From Talpa occidentalis (Eukaryota; Chordata; Mammalia; Eulipotyphla; Talpidae): 64,000 nt of DNA. This document shows, one piece after another, positions 59,132 to 64,000 of this stretch. The stretch covers positions 73,081,106 through 73,145,105 of the forward strand of contig NW_023601104.1 in the NCBI RefSeq assembly GCF_014898055.3, in the 5' to 3' direction. Positions within the stretch are counted from its first letter, which is position 1. The number at the start of each line of letters is the position of its first letter. Made by a program: the position numbers and the translations under genes. Under the pieces are notes generated by a model. That model did not search any database, was not told the origin of the DNA, and worked only from the letters and a program-made list of their open reading frames with translations.

Positions 59132-61490
59132 CTGCCTGCTACAGACCTACACAGACACTTTTTAATATTTTCATCATTTCTTTGTGAACTGTTTATTTCG
59201 AACTTTGTACTGACCTTGGGTGATTTATGAAGACACCAAAATCAAGACATGCCCACAAAGATCTTTGTTATGAAATGTCAGGAAATAGTAAGATAAAACC
59301 AAGAAGAAAAAAAATCATAAGAAAAAAGAGAAAGAGAGAATGTAAACTAGGGGGATTAGGAGCTACACTAGAAATGGATGATCTACAGTTCTGGAAATCT
59401 GTAACTCTAGAAGTTATAGATCCATGAAGTTTAACAAACCTCTATTTTTAAATTGCCAGTTATGTTTTATTAGAGGATCATGAAATTAATTTAGTGGGTA
59501 GCCACCATTCCCTCTTTAAAAAAATGAAATAGAACAGAATAGGGTAAGGTAGGGTGAAGATAGGAAAATAAGGAGAATTGGATAGAAAAAAATGTCAGCA
59601 CACGTCTCATGAAGTAATGGTGAAACAGTTTTGTAAAACTGTATACATGTACTGAGTCACAATATAAAATAATTTCTTACTATGGGACATGGTCAAAATT
59701 ATCCAAAACTGATTTAATTTTAAAACTCAGATTTAAATTATATCTAAGCACAATATAGCAGAGTTTTACCGTAATCATCAAATAGATTAGTTAATTTTGG
59801 CTCTGGTCTCCTCCCTTTCGCATCTTTCTCCCTAGTCCAGGGGTTCTCACCCCCTCTTTCCCTTTCTCATTTGCTCAGCATCCACCCTCATTGGGAAGAT
59901 GCTGGCTGCTGCCGGAGAGGGGGGATGTGAAGGAAGGGAAGCCATTGTGGTGTTGAATGTTATTGTAGGTTCTGCTGAGCATATGACATCTGTTTACTTT
60001 AAACGGGAAATACAAAGGATAAAGAAAGTCTAGCCAGATGACACTTTTGGCACTGGAGATTCCAGATAACAGTGTCATTATGTGAGAGGGACAGGGCTGT
60101 AAATACATCTCTTTCTCTTCCATCCTCGTCTTGCAGGAGATGGAATCATGATTAATGTAAATGTGTCCCAAGTCTTGCGGGTCCTCAGGACTGGCCTACA
60201 TTAAGGGATATAGGGTTTAATTCTGCTTTCCAAAGGTTGACTGCCAAAATCTACAGTCCCCCTAAGTTCAAAGTTAAGCAGGAAAGGCAGGAGCACCACG
60301 GGGCTGTAAGAGTTCCTGGCACGTCCCACAGGAGATTTCAAATCATTACCCTTTCCTGGATCTTTCAGGGACAGAATTGCTTCCTGTGTAATTCCAAGTT
60401 TGCGTCAAGGAGAGTAGTGAAGAAAATGAAGACCCTGCTGCTAAAAGATTCTTACTCATTTGATGACTGAGATGAAGATCAGTAAAAACATTGGCCAAAG
60501 ATGAGACCTTTTAAATCTAAATCCTCAGGGTGAAAACTCAAGATGTGGCATTTTAATTCCTCCTATCAGCTTAGTCTCAGGACAGCTTGATTGGAATACT
60601 GTCCAGGAAATTATTAATAATGAGAAAACATCTTTCCTAGCAGCCAGAATCTATTAAATCTAAGTAAGATCTCATGGGTTCTGAAAAAAAATTCTCTTTT
60701 GATCTCTCAATGACAATACCAGTGTTACTTCGAAGGGTTGCAGGTAGAGGTGAGATGAGAGTGGCCCCAGGTTCTCATGGGTTCCCTGCACTGAGCCCTG
60801 TACACACAGGATCACAGTGTCTTGCCTGGCAATGATGACTTGGCAAGTGCTTCTGTGTTAAGCAGCCCCTGCGGCTTTATAAAACAGTTGACCTGCTATT
60901 GACCTGTTCTGTGTCACTGGAGCTCAGAAGCAGTCTCTTGGCTAAGTACTTATGGGCCCCATGATAGATTAGAATAAAGATTATAAAGGCACAGACAAGC
61001 CTAATGGCTCCCGACTGTCCCACAGTACAAGGAGCAGTTCCTGTTAGAGGCCATCGTGAGCTCCTTCGGGGAGGTCAAGTTGGCAGAGAAGACGCCAGAG
61101 CAGCTCCCTCACCATCCCCCTTCCCCACTCCTCGCCCTCTAAGGAAAGCCAAACTTCCATCAGGGTCAGTTGCACATTTTCCAGAAAACAAAGCTTGCCT
61201 TAATTAACTCCCAGCCTCAAAGGTGACTGCAACAAATTTCTACAAGTAAAATCTCACCTTTTTCATCAGAAATGACTTACCCGGGATTATGGTTCTAAGT
61301 GTTTAAATAGAATGGAAGGATAAGCATCATTTCTGCCCTTGCCATAGTCAAATAAGTAAGCATTTGCAGCCAAGAGGACTAAAGCACTAAGGAGATACTG
61401 AGATTAGATTAAATCAACATTGGCATCAATGACAGGAAGTTCACCAAAGACTGCAGGAGAGACAGGGGACATGTCAGACAGGGTAGGGAA
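59130..61490. other. Intergenic sequence with one exon-like patch
   Basis: Mostly unique-looking DNA. At 61026-61142 a codon-like, CpG-containing stretch follows an AG and stays open for 38 codons before a stop. I do not recognise the protein. It could be a pseudogene scrap or chance. Confidence 0.4.
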
Positions 61491-61494
61491 GTGT

Positions 61495-61630
61495 GTTATT
61501 ATTTTTGACCTACTATATAACACATGCTGTGATAAGTATTCTATATCTTTTATCTCATTTAACCTTTCTAATATCCTCAGGGAACAGGTATTATTAACTC
61601 ATATTAACAAATGAGGAAGCTGATATTTTA
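61495..61630 (+). mobile_element. MIR-like SINE fragment
   Basis: 'tatctcatttaacctttcta', 'ggaacaggtattattaactc' and 'aacaaatgaggaagctga' follow the MIR core. Confidence 0.65.
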
Positions 61631-61654
61631 TGGATTTTTCTTTTGTTTTCTTTT

Positions 61655-61840
61655 AATGTTTTTGCTTATGAGATGCATTGAGGTGAAACAATTAAGTGTA
61701 CATTTAATGTATATCACTTGATTATTTGATATACATTGTGAAGTTTTCACAATGAAGCTAATTAACAGATATCTCTCTTCATAGTTACCTTTTTTCTTTT
61801 CTTGATGGTGTTTGTGAATTTTTAGTAACTTGCTCTATTA
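61655..61840 (-). mobile_element. Old L1 3' end fragment, reverse
   Basis: 'gtgaaacaattaagtgtacatttaatgtatatcac' and 'ttaacagatatctctcttcatagttacc' are complements of an L1M-type 3' UTR. Confidence 0.6.
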
Positions 61841-62522
61841 TCATCAATCTAATGATATTAAGAAGATTAAATGACATGATATAAATGAGTTCTTAGAAAT
61901 CCTGGTATAATCACCAATGTAGGCTATTTGGTGGTTGTCTAAGTTTTTCCCACCTTGAAAAGTCTGTGTCAGTTACCATTAGTTCACTTGGCATTTGACA
62001 TTGAATGAGATATAATGGGACAGTCAGGATGGCAGCCTGTGCCGCTTGTAACTGCCTTGCCTGTGGTCACATTGTCCATGCCTTCTACCAGGAAGCTCAC
62101 CCCATTTAATTCCAGGGCAAGAATAGGTGGGCAATAAGTGAAAGGGGAGTGAGGCTGTGTCCACCCCTCCCCAACATACCTCCAGTATTCACACAACAAA
62201 GCCACAGATTCCATTTTCTTCCTTCGGTTTTGTTCCTTCTCCAACCTCAATTCCACCCAAGTGTCAGGACTGCATGGGAAGTAAGGGGAGGGTTCCTAAG
62301 GGAGTTAGCTCTCCACAGGTGAGTAAGGCCACAGAAACTGCCCCCTCTGCATCATACCTCACAGGGGTTATTTTTCAGGGATTCTTTAAGCAAAGGAGTG
62401 AAATCTTGCCACAGTTGCTAAATTAACAAAAAGTTTCCAAGTTGTACTCTTTCTCTTTTTTACTTTCAAAAAGAAAAACCCAGAAAGACACTTCAGATTG
62501 TATAAATGAGGGTATGCCAACA
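61841..62522. other. Intergenic sequence, no gene recognised
   Basis: Nothing supported beyond unique-looking DNA. Confidence 0.5.
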
Positions 62523-62536
62523 GTGTGGCCAGTTTT

Positions 62537-62858
62537 TTTTTTTTTTTTAAATTTTCTAGAGGCATGTCTTATTTATTTATCTATTTGTTTGTTTGTTTGG
62601 TTGGTTTATACATGCACTGGGTACAGTCAGAAGCCGGGAGGGTGAGAGAATTCACCAGAGTCAGAGCAGGGAGCAGAACAGGCAGAAGGACCGAAGTACA
62701 CTGCTGAGGGGAGCAGCGGGCGGCAGGAGAGGTCTGCGCGCCATGTGGGACCCTCCTCTGGTGGCCGGGGAGCAGCCGGGGATCGAACCGGCGCCGCAGA
62801 GGCCGCGGGCAGCTTCGCAACCCAGCGCTCAACCGCTGCGCCACCTGGGAGGCCCATT
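62537..62858 (-). mobile_element. tRNA-derived SINE, copy 9 (near-consensus, young)
   Basis: On the reverse strand the B box (complement at 62779-62789) and A box (complement at 62833-62843) are perfect, with many CpGs still present. The perfect 14-bp duplication gtgtggccagtttt is at 62523-62536 and 62859-62872. CpG retention and a perfect duplication make it the best candidate for a recently active copy. Confidence 0.97.
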
Positions 62859-62872
62859 GTGTGGCCAGTTTT

Positions 62873-63650
62873 GCTTAATCTTATGAAGGAAAATTTGTGA
62901 CCTTACATACACACATCTGTAATAAGCAATGGGACTTTCTTTATATTGTAAATCAATGTCATATTGTCTTTAAAAGAAAAAGAGATGGCAGATGGATCCT
63001 GGAACTAAGCTCCATAGCCCATTGCTCTCTCTAGCATGGTTTTGTTGATTTATTTTTCTGTGTTTGTTTATACCTGCTTTCATTCTTTGAAATATTATGA
63101 GATGTTCACAGTGAACCAATGCACATTTAAAATTCAGGATCAAGAAAAATAAGAACATTTGAAGACTAGGCCAAGAACATTTGAAGACTAGGCCAAGAAC
63201 ACAGATATGGGGACCACCAGGAACATTAGAGGTGAATCTTGGTTTATTGAGAACTGAGTTTGCTGGGCACCAGCACAGAGGGAGGTTTGGTGAGTTACCC
63301 AGATTTTTTTGTCCAATAGTGAGTGCACCAATTCCTTAGAAGAAGTAATGTGTGTCCTTAAAATTTTCCCTCAAATTCCTGATCCGAAGAAGCTTCATAC
63401 TGAAAACACTGGATGGAAAATAGAAAATACAGTCACAGTTTCGATAGGATCTTGTACTCTCTCTAAGTGAAAACCAACAGAAAAACCAAGCAGTTTGCTG
63501 GAAGCCAAGCAAGATGGCCCAACCACATCTTTCTTATGATCTGTTTTAATCAAGGAATATGATCAATGATAACCTGAACAGCTGAAGAAATGAATGAAAC
63601 TTTCCACAGTCCTCCATAAAGAACACACTCTTGGTGGAAAATACTGGAAA
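62873..63650. other. Intergenic sequence, no gene recognised
   Basis: Contains the 22-bp tandem at 63151-63200. Otherwise no gene or named repeat. Confidence 0.5.
63151..63200 (+). repeat. 22-bp tandem duplication
   Basis: A unit starting aagaacatttgaag occurs at 63151-63172 and 63173-63194 without mismatch, plus a partial third copy. Confidence 0.9.
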
Positions 63651-63654
63651 ATTC

Positions 63655-63874
63655 TTCAGATGAAGAAAAACAAATACCATATGATTTCACTCATAGGTGA
63701 AAGATAAACAAAGCTAATGAATAAACAAAAGTAAAACAAGAACAGACTCTCAGATTCAGAGAGCAGATTGGTGGTCACCAGAGGAGAAGGGGGTTTGGGG
63801 GTAGATGAAATGGATAAAGGGGATCAAGTGTATGGTGGTAGATGGAAACTAAAATTTTGATAGTGATCATAATG

Positions 63875-63922
<48 letters not shown>

Positions 63923-64000
63923 ATACATGTGTATATATGCAGAAATATAATGCTGTACACCTAAAACTTACATAATATTATAAACCAAAGTTACATCCAT
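63655..64000 (+). mobile_element. Old L1 (L1MA-like) 3' end, runs off window
   Basis: 'ataccatatgatttcactcat', 'gattggtggtcaccagagga' and 'gctgtacacctaaaacttac' follow an L1M 3' UTR in forward orientation, with a TA/GT microsatellite inside at 63874-63922. Confidence 0.75.
63874..63922. repeat. (TA)n(GT)n microsatellite
   Basis: About 15 TA units followed by about 9 GT units. Confidence 0.92.

Noticed and set aside
62593..62886. 97-codon frame over a SINE
   Set aside because: Reads through the antisense of SINE copy 9; the same kind of frame appears over other copies (28795-29232 and 32356-32592).

Overview
This window looks like nuclear DNA of a placental mammal and is almost entirely non-coding. 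The evidence is several LINE-1 copies of eutherian type, many decayed MIR-like copies, LTRs with 4-bp target duplications, microsatellites, and nine copies of a tRNA-derived SINE with perfect Pol III boxes. I recognise no host protein-coding gene, rRNA, functional tRNA, CRISPR array or operon. The SINE does not match, from memory, Alu, B1, CAN-SINE, Bov-tA, ERE or AfroSINE, so I do not assign an order.

Layout. Bases 1-5031 are the 3' five kilobases of a forward L1 (ORF1 C-terminal part, spacer, whole ORF2, 3' UTR, poly(A)), broken by single-base indels. Bases 5138-9410 are a much older L1 split by a SINE, an LTR and an unidentified block. Bases 10141-11950 are a young reverse L1 whose last 515 ORF2 codons are open, abutting a short GC-rich LTR-like piece. 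From 12.7 to 19.3 kb there are old L1 pieces, two SINEs, MIR fragments and two sets of diverged direct repeats. From 20.9 to 28.1 kb there is an LTR cluster: two solo LTRs of one family, a reverse LTR with a palindromic poly(A) signal, one carrying a ZNF143-type motif, and one with a clear U5 end. From 28.8 to 36.4 kb there are two SINEs, an unidentified GC-rich block and a 5'-truncated L1 with an 11-bp target duplication. From 36 to 64 kb the sequence is mostly unique-looking DNA with MIRs, old L1 3' ends, four SINEs and microsatellites.

How the parts relate: the intact-looking L1 ORF2 encodes the kind of enzyme that copies both L1s and tRNA-SINEs. The SINEs here end in A-rich tails and carry 8-17 bp target duplications, as expected for that machinery.

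The strongest observation is that nearly every reading-frame break in the first L1 is a one-base homopolymer length change, with no nonsense substitution noticed. This could be assembly or sequencing error in a potentially intact element. I found no convincing new biological system. The best candidates for a second look are that L1, the palindromic LTR poly(A) site, the long direct repeats around an L1 fragment, and the unidentified block at 33.4-35.2 kb.
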